Positions 1-7,037 are shown, counted from the first letter of the stretch. The stretch: DNA of 11,490 nucleotides from a bacterium (GCA_017444045.1 JAFSXO010000268.1:1-11490), one strand, 5' to 3'. The notes: generated by a model from the sequence alone, not told the origin. Translations and numbers: made by a program.

Positions 1-40
1 CAGCGAAGCAGTGCCGGCGCAGAAGCTGGTGCAGCGCTAA
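1..40 (+). repeat. REP-like dispersed repeat, copy 1 (may continue left of window)
   Basis: About 40 bp that recur with about five mismatches at 118-157 and, more diverged, at 7520-7550. The core can fold into a short hairpin: CCGGC, a six-base loop, then GCTGG, one pair being G-U. All copies lie between genes, as expected of a repetitive extragenic palindrome. The left end touches the window edge, so the true boundary is unknown. Confidence 0.65.
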
Positions 41-117
41 TTTATGTGCTAAACACTAACTGACGTTGCGTACAGATCAAAGCGCGAAACTAGTTCCGCG
101 AAAGGCACATCTGAGCG

Positions 118-157
118 CAGCGAAGCAGTGCCAGCGCGGAAGCTGGTGCAACGCAAT
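118..157 (+). repeat. REP-like dispersed repeat, copy 2
   Basis: Same orientation as copy 1 and nearly identical to it over 40 bp. The core is CCAGC, loop GCGGAA, GCTGG, a perfect 5-bp stem. Relative to copy 1, the G-U pair becomes A-U, so pairing is conserved while sequence changes. A weaker, degenerate match lies between the two copies at about 80-100. Confidence 0.65.
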
Positions 158-169
158 AACTAGGACCTC

Positions 170-237
170 GGCATAGCGCTATTTTATACTCGCCGTTTGA
201 CGTAAGTCAAACATACAGTATAAAATAGCGCTATGCC
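170..237. promoter_or_regulatory. Nested perfect dyad with mirror-image promoters over the ung start
   Basis: The outer arms 170-190 and 217-237 are a perfect 21-bp inverted repeat. Inside lies a second perfect dyad, GTTTGAC (195-201), GTAA, GTCAAAC (206-212). On the plus strand TTGACG (197-202), 16 bp, then TATAAA (219-224) makes a good sigma70 promoter. The minus strand carries the mirror image: TTGACT (210 down to 205), 16 bp, TATAAA (188 down to 183). The ung ATG (233-235) sits in the right arm, about 8 bases after the -10, so the transcript would be leaderless or nearly so. The minus side has a matching ATG at 174-172, but only four codons follow before a stop. The promoter reading is inference; the symmetry is seen directly. 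Confidence 0.75.
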
Positions 238-904
238 TAAAATAACTAACGATTGGCTCACCGCCATCGGCGACGAATTCACCAAGCCCTATTATCTAGA
301 GCTGCGCAAATGGCTTATCAACGAATACCGCACCCAGCGCATTTACCCAGCGGCAGACGATATTTTTAATGCCTTCCACTTTACCCCATTAAGTCGGGTT
401 AAGGTGGTGCTGCTGGGCCAGGATCCCTACCACAACGATCACCAGGCCATCGGCGCCAGCTTTGCCGTACCCCGCGATCAGAGCGTGCTGCCTCCCTCTC
501 TGGTCAACATCTACAAAGAGCTGCACGACGATCTGGGCTGCACCATCCCCAAACACGGCTATCTAAAGAAATGGGCCGACCAGGGAGTGCTGCTGCTCAA
601 CACCGTTCTTACCGTCCGCGCCCATCAGGCCAATTCCCACCGCGGGATGGGCTGGGAGCAGTTCACCGATGCCGCTATCAGAGCCGTCAACGCCTTAGAC
701 CGCCCGGTGGTATTTCTGCTGTGGGGCAATCCGGCCCAGAGCAAACAGGTACTGTTAAATAACCCCCGCCATCTGGTGCTGAAGGCCCGCCATCCCAGTC
801 CGCCGTCGGCATCCTCGGGATTTTTTGGCTGCCGCCATTTCAGCAAGACCAACGCCTTTCTGCAGGAACACGGCGTCGAGCCTATAGACTGGCAAATCGA
901 CTAA
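233..904 (+). CDS. ung: Uracil-DNA glycosylase, family 1
   Basis: Removes uracil from DNA by cleaving the N-glycosidic bond, the first step of base excision repair after cytosine deamination or dUTP misincorporation. The 223-residue protein is normal length and aligns with E. coli Ung without numbering shifts. GQDPYH has the catalytic Asp64, F77 stacks on uracil, N123 lies in LLNTVLTVRA, and His187 opens HPSP. The Pro-rich loop PPSL (87-90) and GFFGC (196-200) are also present. Oddity: residue 191, the Leu that wedges into DNA in E. coli Ung, is Pro here (HPSPPSA). The region after GQDPYH is NDHQAIGASF rather than the usual GPGQAHG type. There is no Shine-Dalgarno before the ATG; the start sits in a large dyad just after a -10 box, so translation may be leaderless. 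The family assignment is firm. Confidence 0.97.
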   Translation: MPKITNDWLTAIGDEFTKPYYLELRKWLINEYRTQRIYPAADDIFNAFHFTPLSRVKVVLLGQDPYHNDHQAIGASFAVPRDQSVLPPSLVNIYKELHDDLGCTIPKHGYLKKWADQGVLLLNTVLTVRAHQANSHRGMGWEQFTDAAIRAVNALDRPVVFLLWGNPAQSKQVLLNNPRHLVLKARHPSPPSASSGFFGCRHFSKTNAFLQEHGVEPIDWQID

Positions 905-937
905 TGACGTTACAGCGTATAGTGTAGTTTATAGATT

Positions 938-1990
938 ATGAAGAAAAAAGCGACCTTTTTAGCGGCAATTATAGCGATATGCGGAGGCTTGGGCTTAGGC
1001 GCCGGCTGGCCTACCGGACAGAAGCAGAATCCTAACCAGATCACAGCCACCCAGGTCACCCCCGATTCCCCGCGCCTGGCACGCAATCTCTGGCACGAAC
1101 GCTGCTTTATGGCTCTCATCGACAAGCATTTGGACACCTTCGTCACCCTTCTGTCTCTGCCGCCGGGCTGGATCGCCAATGGCAGTGTATGGAATCACCA
1201 TACCATGATGGTGCGCAGCCTAGGTCTGATAAACCGAGACGGCGCCTCAGCATTTGTTCTAGTAGGCACAGAGGACAAGCTGGAAAAACCCATCAGCGCT
1301 ATAGGAGAGGCCGACGTACAGGAGATCAACAAGGCCTGGGAGCAGCTCATAGCGACTCTATACCCGAAAGCCGTTATCGACACCGACGAGAATCAGCAGC
1401 TGCTCACCTGGCACGAGCTGTCACCTAGCGTAACCGAAGTCCTAGAACAGCGAAAAAATGTTTTCAAAGACGCTAAACGCGGGCGCTACATTAAGCTTTT
1501 TGAGCTGACCACACCCCAAGGCAAGCTAATCAACGTCGCTCTCGTCTGCGATTTCGACCTATTCGAGACCAGAATTGCCGATAAGCCAGTAACAATCATG
1601 CGCAACCGCCATGTAAAGCTGTGCTTTGTGCCCGACGGACTGGATTTTAACGGCACGGTAAAGGATGTCCACGAAATAGCCAGACAGACCGAGCGCGTAT
1701 ACACGGGCTGGGAGACAGAGCTGGCCGAGCATACAAAAAAAGACCAGGAATGCCATCTGCCAGAGGGACGCATTTACAGCGTCAACAGCATGAGCAATGA
1801 GCTGCGCAATATGCTGGCAAATCCCTATACAATAGGCACCAACACCTTTACCGGCGAACGCGTGCTGATCCCCACCGCGGGCTGTTCCTGCTGGGTAAGC
1901 AACAGGGGCACGTACATGTACGTCAGCAATGGGAATCCCAACGACATTGAACCGCTGCAGAACAAAAATGAATGGCGCAGGCTCCGCTAG
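938..1990 (+). CDS. Unrecognised exported or membrane-anchored protein
   Basis: I do not recognise this 350-residue protein. It starts MKKK followed by a hydrophobic stretch (about residues 6-22), consistent with a Sec signal peptide or N-terminal anchor. The Cys at 15 is preceded by Ile, so it is not a canonical lipobox. The rest is soluble, mixed alpha/beta in appearance, with a Lys/Glu-rich segment about 255-275 and a Cys-containing GCSCW motif near residue 318. No catalytic motif stands out. No good ribosome site is visible before the ATG, and only 33 bases separate it from ung, so co-transcription is possible. Its stop lies 5 bases from the end of convergent ftsY. The long open frame and a credible signal sequence support a real gene. 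Confidence 0.8.
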   Translation: MKKKATFLAAIIAICGGLGLGAGWPTGQKQNPNQITATQVTPDSPRLARNLWHERCFMALIDKHLDTFVTLLSLPPGWIANGSVWNHHTMMVRSLGLINRDGASAFVLVGTEDKLEKPISAIGEADVQEINKAWEQLIATLYPKAVIDTDENQQLLTWHELSPSVTEVLEQRKNVFKDAKRGRYIKLFELTTPQGKLINVALVCDFDLFETRIADKPVTIMRNRHVKLCFVPDGLDFNGTVKDVHEIARQTERVYTGWETELAEHTKKDQECHLPEGRIYSVNSMSNELRNMLANPYTIGTNTFTGERVLIPTAGCSCWVSNRGTYMYVSNGNPNDIEPLQNKNEWRRLR

Positions 1991-1995
1991 GATTA

Positions 1996-3375
1996 TTACT
2001 CGCTAAACAGCGCAGCCAGGAACTGCTCCGGCTCAAACTCGCGCAAATCGTCGATACCCTCGCCGACCCCGATATAGCGAACAGGAATATTAAGCTCCTG
2101 GGTTACGGCAACGATAATTCCGCCGCGGCTGGTTCCGTCTAGCTTGCAGAGGATGAGGCCAGTAAGCTCGGTGACCTGATTAAATACCCGCGCCTGCTCC
2201 AAAGCGTTCTGACCGGTGGTCGCGTCCAGCACCAAAAGAATCTCGTGCGGCGCACCCTCTAAATCGCGGCCAGCTACGCGCTTAATTTTGCGCAGCTCCT
2301 CCATAAGGTTGGCCTTGTTATGCAAGCGCCCAGCGGTATCGACCAGCAGCAGCTCGGTGCCGCGGGCCTTGGCGGCGGCCACCGCGTCATACACCACGGC
2401 CGCGGGATCGGCGCCCTCATTGTGGCGGATTAAGTCCACGCCGATGCGATCTGACCAGACCTGAAGCTGGTCTATGGCGGCGGCGCGGAACGTATCGGCG
2501 GCGGCCATCAGCACTTTAAAGCCCTGGGCCTTGTAATGCGCGGCCAGCTTAGCCGTAGTGGTAGTCTTGCCCGCGCCATTGACGCCGACCATCAGCACCA
2601 CCATCAGCTTGCCGTGCTCGACCTTAAGGCCGCGGTTAGGCACAACTACCTCTTCGGCGCCCTCGGCCACCTCTTCGGCATTTAAGATTCGGCCCAAAAT
2701 GGCCTTCAGCTCATCGGTAAGCAGCTTGGGATCGCTTAACTTCTTAGCCTTGACCGCGCCGCGCAGTTCCTCGAGAATGCGATCGGTGGCGCCCACGCCG
2801 ACATCGGCGGTCAGCAGCACATCCTCTAAATCATCCCACAGCTCATCATCGATGGCGCTTTTGGAGCTGAACAGCGTCTTAACCTGGCCCACCAGACTCT
2901 GCCTGGTCTTGTTGAGCCCATCGGCCATTTTGGCGAACCAGGGATCGACCGGAGTAAGGGCCAAACGGCGCGTCGCTTCCCAGACATTGCGCAGACCGGC
3001 AAATCTCTTTTTGGGAGCCGGCTCCCCAGCCGTAGCTTCCTGCTTCTGCTCGGCCTCCTCGGGCTTCTGTTCAGCTTCTTCAATTTCTTCTGCGGCGCCC
3101 TGGCCTTCGTTCGCGCCCTCGCCGCTCATCTCTGCGCTGAGGTCTCCGCCATCCGCAGCCGCGTCTGTATCGGCTTCGTCCGCGGCCTGTACCTCGGCAC
3201 TCGCTTCGCCGCCCTCGGCGGCGTCTGCCCCGTCTTCAGCGCTCGAATCGTCAGCTGGGCTATCTCCGGAGGACTCTCCGGCAACGGCTTCCGCCTCCGC
3301 TGCCTGTCCGGCTGTCTCCGGTTCAGAAGCGTCTGCCTGCCGTTTTTTACCAAACCAATTGCTGAAAATCTTCAT
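1996..3375 (-). CDS. ftsY: Signal recognition particle receptor FtsY
   Basis: Membrane-associated SRP-family GTPase that docks ribosome-SRP complexes at the inner membrane by pairing with Ffh. 459 residues. An acidic, Ala/Glu-rich A domain runs from about 14 to 120. A PKKRFAGLRN basic patch (121-130) leads into the N domain, about 130-240. The G domain shows GVNGAGKT (264-271), DTFRAAA (294-300), DTAGR (346-350), CKLDG (410-414) and the closing GVGEGIDDL (436-444). The usual TKLDG has Cys instead of Thr. A strong GGAGGT site (3387-3382) lies six bases before the ATG, fixing the start. In E. coli ftsE and ftsX follow ftsY; here an unrelated convergent gene does, so that operon is not kept. The Ser/Ala-rich long frame opposite the A domain is a compositional shadow. 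Confidence 0.98.
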   Translation of the reverse strand: MKIFSNWFGKKRQADASEPETAGQAAEAEAVAGESSGDSPADDSSAEDGADAAEGGEASAEVQAADEADTDAAADGGDLSAEMSGEGANEGQGAAEEIEEAEQKPEEAEQKQEATAGEPAPKKRFAGLRNVWEATRRLALTPVDPWFAKMADGLNKTRQSLVGQVKTLFSSKSAIDDELWDDLEDVLLTADVGVGATDRILEELRGAVKAKKLSDPKLLTDELKAILGRILNAEEVAEGAEEVVVPNRGLKVEHGKLMVVLMVGVNGAGKTTTTAKLAAHYKAQGFKVLMAAADTFRAAAIDQLQVWSDRIGVDLIRHNEGADPAAVVYDAVAAAKARGTELLLVDTAGRLHNKANLMEELRKIKRVAGRDLEGAPHEILLVLDATTGQNALEQARVFNQVTELTGLILCKLDGTSRGGIIVAVTQELNIPVRYIGVGEGIDDLREFEPEQFLAALFSE

Positions 3376-3473
3376 AGCGCTACCTCCGCAATGCCGACAG
3401 TTTGTTTTCCGTTTAAGCGGTTTATATCCTTCATTCAGACAGGAATAGACGCGCTAATGGAAAAGATACCCGC

Positions 3474-3995
3474 GTGACTCAGACTGATATTTATAATCCC
3501 GTTCCATTTTTAATGCTGAGCGACGCTTCTCTCGCCCCCAGCATCCATCAGCAGATTACTGCGCCTCCCAGCCCTGAGAGGCTGCCCTGGAAAATGCTGC
3601 CCGAACTCGACGCCAAAGCGATCTCCTACAAGAATAGGCTGGAGCAGCTACGCCAGGAGCGCGACCGCAACAATGCCGAAGCTGCGCGTCTGTCCTCTCT
3701 CCGCGGCGGATTTGGCGGAACGGCCAGCAGCTTTTCTGCCTCCTCCAATGGCCAGGGGGCATTTGGCGGTTCCATAAATTTCTCAGCCTCGTCGGGCGGC
3801 TCTCTGCTGGGCGGCAGCGCTCAGAGTTCTTCCTCAGAAGAGGGCGCAGGCACTCCGCAGTTCAGCTTCGCATCCACATCGGGCCATCGGCGCAAAACCT
3901 CTGACAGCGGCGACGCCCCTAAAAAGCGCCGCAGCATCGACACCAATTTTATCGCGGGCAATCTGCAAAGGGATATTTTCAACCACGATAAATAG
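3474..3995 (+). CDS. Ser/Gly-rich low-complexity protein with basic cluster, unknown function
   Basis: Unrecognised 173-residue protein. Residues about 44-73 are charged and helical (RLEQLRQERDRNNAEAARL), a likely short coiled coil. Residues 74-135 are Ser/Gly/Phe-rich, with GGFGG, GAFGG and two FSASS-type units. A basic cluster RRK (139-141) and KKRR (150-153) follows, then a short polar end. There is no signal peptide. The start is GTG at 3474 with a weak GGAAAAG eight bases upstream. An ATG at 3457 opens a six-codon leader frame (MEKIPA) whose TGA overlaps this GTG, so translational coupling is conceivable. It is divergent from ftsY and only 23 bases before yjjP, so it may head that operon. 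Codon use fits the neighbours; function cannot be inferred. Confidence 0.75.
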   Translation: MTQTDIYNPVPFLMLSDASLAPSIHQQITAPPSPERLPWKMLPELDAKAISYKNRLEQLRQERDRNNAEAARLSSLRGGFGGTASSFSASSNGQGAFGGSINFSASSGGSLLGGSAQSSSSEEGAGTPQFSFASTSGHRRKTSDSGDAPKKRRSIDTNFIAGNLQRDIFNHDK

Positions 3996-4018
3996 GCGCC
4001 AGCCGAGCATACTGCACT

Positions 4019-4783
4019 ATGGGCAAGCTGTACGATCCCGAAAGACTGCGCATAATTGCCACCATCTGCATTGATATCGCCAGAGGCCTTATTGTCGCCG
4101 GCGCTGGTACGGCGCGCGTCGAAGAGACTGTCCACCATATCGGCGTAAGCTGCCAGGTGCCCATCGAAAGCCAGGTTACCCCAACCAGCATCGTGGTGTC
4201 TGTCGGCTCAGACCGTCCTGTAACCAGAATCTGCCGAGTGCGTGCCCGCACTATCGATCTGGACAAGCTGGTCGATCTCAACAACGTCTCGCGGCAGATC
4301 TGCAATAAAGAAATAACCATACACGCAGCCCGTCTGCGCATCGCCAACATTCTGGCCCGCAAGCCCATATATTCAAACACCGTAATTTACTGGGGACAGG
4401 CTCTGTGCTGTGCGGGCTTTGCAGTTATCCTCGGCGGCGGCGCCAAGGAGATTCCCCCAGCCCTGCTGGAGGGGCTTCTGGCGCAGTATCTGCTCGTCAA
4501 GCTGGGGCATATGCCCATGTTTCTGTGCGCCTTTGCCAGTGCCATAACCACTACCCTGGCCGCTTCAGCCATTCACTTTTTTATCCCCGAGGTAGAGCTG
4601 GAGCCTATCCTGCTAGCGGGCATCGTTCCCCTGCTGCCGGGGCTTTCTTTAGCTAACGCCGTAGTAGATCTCATGGCCGGAGAGCTTACTGCCGGCGTGG
4701 CCCGCACCACCGAAGCCCTGCTCTGCGCGGCTGCTTTGGCGTCGGGGGCACTGATCGGCCTCAATATGAGTTCACTGCTATGA
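4019..4783 (+). CDS. yjjP: ThrE-family exporter subunit, YjjP-like (DUF1212)
   Basis: N-terminal half of a split ThrE-type exporter; in E. coli the YjjP-YjjB pair has been linked to succinate efflux, while fused ThrE exports threonine and serine. 254 residues, about the E. coli length. The first ~115 residues form the cytosolic domain, with GAGTARVEETVHHIG (28-42) and the SIVVSVG strand. Four or five hydrophobic segments follow at about 121-140, 146-163, 167-188, 196-216 and 231-250. The conserved PGLSLANAVVDLMAGE (207-222) lies in this half. No strong ribosome site is seen before the ATG. Its TGA overlaps the yjjB ATG by four bases (ATGA, 4780-4783), implying coupled translation and a two-subunit transporter. 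The family is firm; the substrate is inferred. Confidence 0.9.
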   Translation: MGKLYDPERLRIIATICIDIARGLIVAGAGTARVEETVHHIGVSCQVPIESQVTPTSIVVSVGSDRPVTRICRVRARTIDLDKLVDLNNVSRQICNKEITIHAARLRIANILARKPIYSNTVIYWGQALCCAGFAVILGGGAKEIPPALLEGLLAQYLLVKLGHMPMFLCAFASAITTTLAASAIHFFIPEVELEPILLAGIVPLLPGLSLANAVVDLMAGELTAGVARTTEALLCAAALASGALIGLNMSSLL

Positions 4784-5601
4784 GCTGGCCGTCCGTTCCC
4801 TTCAGCGCGCTCACCTTTGGCGATGGCCTGGACCTAATACTCTTAATACTCGGCGTTATAGCGGGTATCGGAGCCAGCGCCGTAACATTCCGCATCCCTC
4901 CCAAGGAGCTGTTCTGGGCTACTGCCGCCGGCTTTATGGGCTGGGAGGTCATGTACTGCCTCGAGTTTTACGATATCAACACGCTCACGGCCACGACTCT
5001 TGGCGCCCTGGCCACCTCGCTGTGCAGCGAATTTATGGCCCGCGACCGCCGCGTGCCCGCCTCAATCTATGTGGTGCCCGGCATTCTGCCCCTGGTGCCC
5101 GGCCGCGCTATTTACAATGCCATGTTCTCCATCATCAACGGCCAGCACGATCTCTCGAAGTCGGGAGCTATGCAGGCCATACTGGGCGCGGGTGGCATCG
5201 CCATCGGTCTTCTAATCGGCACAGCTATCGCGCGGGGGGTGGTACATCCTCAGCACCGCCTGCGCGCCGCCATAGAGCGCGAGCAGCACCGCCATCTGCA
5301 TTCGCAGCAGCAGCTGGTCAGCGAGCAGCATCAGGCCGCACATAAGAAAGCCCAGACCGAGCGCGAAGCTAAAGCGCAAGGCCAGGAGCGCGCTGGCCAG
5401 AATACACACCGCGGTCTGCATTCTGGCCAGCGGCACAGCAGCCGAACGGGCAGCCCGCCGGCATCGGCTGCGTCCGACAGAGCCAGCGCTAAGGAAAAGA
5501 CTCCCGAAGCTTCGGCCCACAAGCGCCACGCTCAGATAACCGCCAAGCGCAGCCGATACCAGTCCCGGGCTGCCCGCTACGAAAAGCGCCGCAGGCGCTA
5601 A
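4780..5601 (+). CDS. yjjB: ThrE-family exporter subunit, YjjB-like, with long basic C-terminal tail
   Basis: Partner membrane subunit of YjjP (ThrE_2/DUF3815 type). Residues about 1-155 are the family core: hydrophobic segments near 17-37, 43-60, 70-85, 97-115 and 130-152, and the signature PGILPLVPGRAIYNAM (100-115). E. coli YjjB is about 157 residues; this protein is 273. The extra ~119 residues are hydrophilic and strongly basic, with about a dozen His, many Arg, Gln and Lys, and the end KRRRR. The tail starts right after the last membrane segment, so it is probably cytosolic. It could bind nucleic acid, lipid head groups or metal; this is inference. The minus strand opposite the tail is open and reads hydrophobic, which is the expected mirror of a His/Arg/Gln-rich frame. 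Continuity with the core and normal codon use support the plus-strand reading. Confidence 0.88.
   Translation: MSWPSVPFSALTFGDGLDLILLILGVIAGIGASAVTFRIPPKELFWATAAGFMGWEVMYCLEFYDINTLTATTLGALATSLCSEFMARDRRVPASIYVVPGILPLVPGRAIYNAMFSIINGQHDLSKSGAMQAILGAGGIAIGLLIGTAIARGVVHPQHRLRAAIEREQHRHLHSQQQLVSEQHQAAHKKAQTEREAKAQGQERAGQNTHRGLHSGQRHSSRTGSPPASAASDRASAKEKTPEASAHKRHAQITAKRSRYQSRAARYEKRRRR
5585..5599 (+). other. Short perfect hairpin at the end of yjjB
   Basis: AGCGCC, loop GCA, GGCGCT, a 6-bp stem that includes the first base of the yjjB stop codon. No T-run follows on the plus strand, so it is not a standard intrinsic terminator. On the minus strand it is followed by TTTTC only. It may stabilise the 3' end of the yjjPB message. 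Confidence 0.35.
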
Positions 5602-5611
5602 TAGCATCTTG

Positions 5612-5646
5612 GCGCAGCGAAGCAATAACAGTGCGAATGCCGAGGC
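5612..5646 (+). repeat. Partial, degenerate REP-like repeat copy
   Basis: Starts with GCGCAGCGAAGCA, identical to 13 bases at 116-128 in and beside copy 2. It then drifts, keeping recognisable CAGTGC, GAA and GGCTGGT pieces. It lies in the 95-base gap between yjjB and the HD-domain gene. The right boundary is approximate. Confidence 0.4.
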
Positions 5647-5696
5647 TGGTCTGAAAAAACGCTCACCGCTTCGGCAACAAATAACAAGGAGCCAAA

Positions 5697-7037
5697 ATGG
5701 GCAAAATTCACGAAAGAGTACTGCGCGACCCGCTATACGGCAACATCTCGGTTTCGGGGCCGGCTATTATGGCGCTTATCGATTCTCCGGCCTGTCAGCG
5801 CCTGCGCCGCATACGTCAGCTGGGCATGTGCTCGAGCGTCTTCCACGGTGCCGAAAATTCGCGCTTTCAGCACGCCGTCGGGGTCATGTGGCTCATGCAC
5901 CGCGTACTCAGCCACTGGCGCGAACACCGCTTCATAAAAATCAGCAGAGAGATCGAGCAGGCCGCGCTGGCGGCGGCCCTGCTCCACGATATCGGCCATG
6001 GCCCCTTCTCCCACGCCCTGGAGCATACATTTTCGTCCATCGATCACGAGCGCCTGGGACGCCTGATCATAAAACACAATCTGGCTCCTATAATGGAGGC
6101 CAACCGCCTCGATCCGCAGCTGGTACTGAGCATTATGGAAGGGACTTACGAAGAGCCCATTTACCACGAGCTGCTCTCCAGCCAGCTCGACGTCGACCGC
6201 ATGGACTACCTGCTGCGCGATTCGCTGTACACCGGCACTAAGTACGGAGTCTTCGATATAGACCACATCATCTTCAACCTGCGCCCCTTCTACGACAAGG
6301 GCAGCCGGCGCTGGGTGTGCGCCATCAGTCCTAAAGGCATCGAAGCGGTCACCACCTATATTTTCAGCCGCTACTTCACCTACTGGCAGGTTTACCTGCA
6401 CCACACGGTCAGAGCCAACGAGGTGCTGCTGCGCGCCGTTTTAAAACGCGCCCAGTATGTATACAGCCAGGATCCCGAGGCCATGGAGCTGCCCAGCAAC
6501 CTGCGCTTCTTATTCGATACCAGCCTGGAGCCAGACAGCGCCTCGCCGACCTTTATCGAGGCCTTCCTCAGCACAGACGACTACGATTTCTTCCACGCCA
6601 TTAAGCTTTGGATGCGCTGCTCCGATCCGGTGCTGGCCGATCTGGCCTCGCGCTTTACCAACCGCGTAGCCTTCAAGGCCTTCGACCATCCCGGCGACGG
6701 GCCGCTCTTTAACCGCATAAAAAAGCAGGTGCAGACCATGTACGGCGACGACTGGGAATGGTATATCCACGAGGACACCCCCAGCAATAAGGGCTTTTAC
6801 AGCATATACGAACCTGGCAAGGCCGCACCCATAAGAGTGCTGTGGAACTGTCCCGAGGGCTGGCGGGAAATCTCGCGCGTCAGCCGCACTCACGCCATCA
6901 GCGCCCTGTCAGAGACGGTCAGCCGCCCGCTGCTGATCCTGACCAAAGAGTGCTATCAGAAGATAAAGTCCTGGCTGTCGCCGGAGCCGATCTATCAGAG
7001 CTATCTGGACCCGGAGTTCGAAACGTTTTTAAACTGA
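5697..7037 (+). CDS. HD-domain phosphohydrolase, COG1078 / SAMHD1-like family
   Basis: Likely a metal-dependent (d)NTP triphosphohydrolase or related phosphohydrolase. Family members include SAMHD1 and the enterococcal dNTPase EF1143; the substrate here is inferred. 446 residues, normal for the family. The opening HERVLRDPLYGNI and RLRRIRQLGM (35-44) are typical. The HD metal site is visible: His59 in RFQHAVG, His97-Asp98 in LLHDIGHGPFSHA, and the distal Asp in QLDVDRMDYLLRD (163-175). The following SLYTGTKYGVFDIDHI also matches the family. The C-terminal ~200 residues are a less conserved helical region. AAGGAG (5686-5691) five bases before the ATG fixes the start. The gap of 95 bases from yjjB holds a partial repeat, so separate transcription is possible. 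The stop codon is the first three bases of an inverted repeat. Confidence 0.93.
   Translation: MGKIHERVLRDPLYGNISVSGPAIMALIDSPACQRLRRIRQLGMCSSVFHGAENSRFQHAVGVMWLMHRVLSHWREHRFIKISREIEQAALAAALLHDIGHGPFSHALEHTFSSIDHERLGRLIIKHNLAPIMEANRLDPQLVLSIMEGTYEEPIYHELLSSQLDVDRMDYLLRDSLYTGTKYGVFDIDHIIFNLRPFYDKGSRRWVCAISPKGIEAVTTYIFSRYFTYWQVYLHHTVRANEVLLRAVLKRAQYVYSQDPEAMELPSNLRFLFDTSLEPDSASPTFIEAFLSTDDYDFFHAIKLWMRCSDPVLADLASRFTNRVAFKAFDHPGDGPLFNRIKKQVQTMYGDDWEWYIHEDTPSNKGFYSIYEPGKAAPIRVLWNCPEGWREISRVSRTHAISALSETVSRPLLILTKECYQKIKSWLSPEPIYQSYLDPEFETFLN

Noticed and set aside
1..157. Possible CRISPR array from the repeated 40-bp units
   Set aside because: Only two units are near each other, spaced by about 77 bases. 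Further copies are kilobases away and the units diverge, so a REP-like family fits better.
2558..3448. Plus-strand 296-codon Ser/Ala-rich frame
   Set aside because: It is the complement of the acidic Ala/Glu-rich FtsY A domain and N domain; composition explains it.
5212..5625. Minus-strand frame of 137 codons that reads like a membrane protein
   Set aside because: It lies opposite the basic His/Arg/Gln-rich YjjB tail, and the complement of such codons is Leu/Ala/Val-rich by necessity. It starts with TTG (first ATG at 5607) and has no clear ribosome site.
5609..6241. Plus-strand 210-codon frame overlapping the start of the HD gene
   Set aside because: It has a low-complexity Arg/Pro/Ala reading in another frame of a well-supported gene and lacks a family match.
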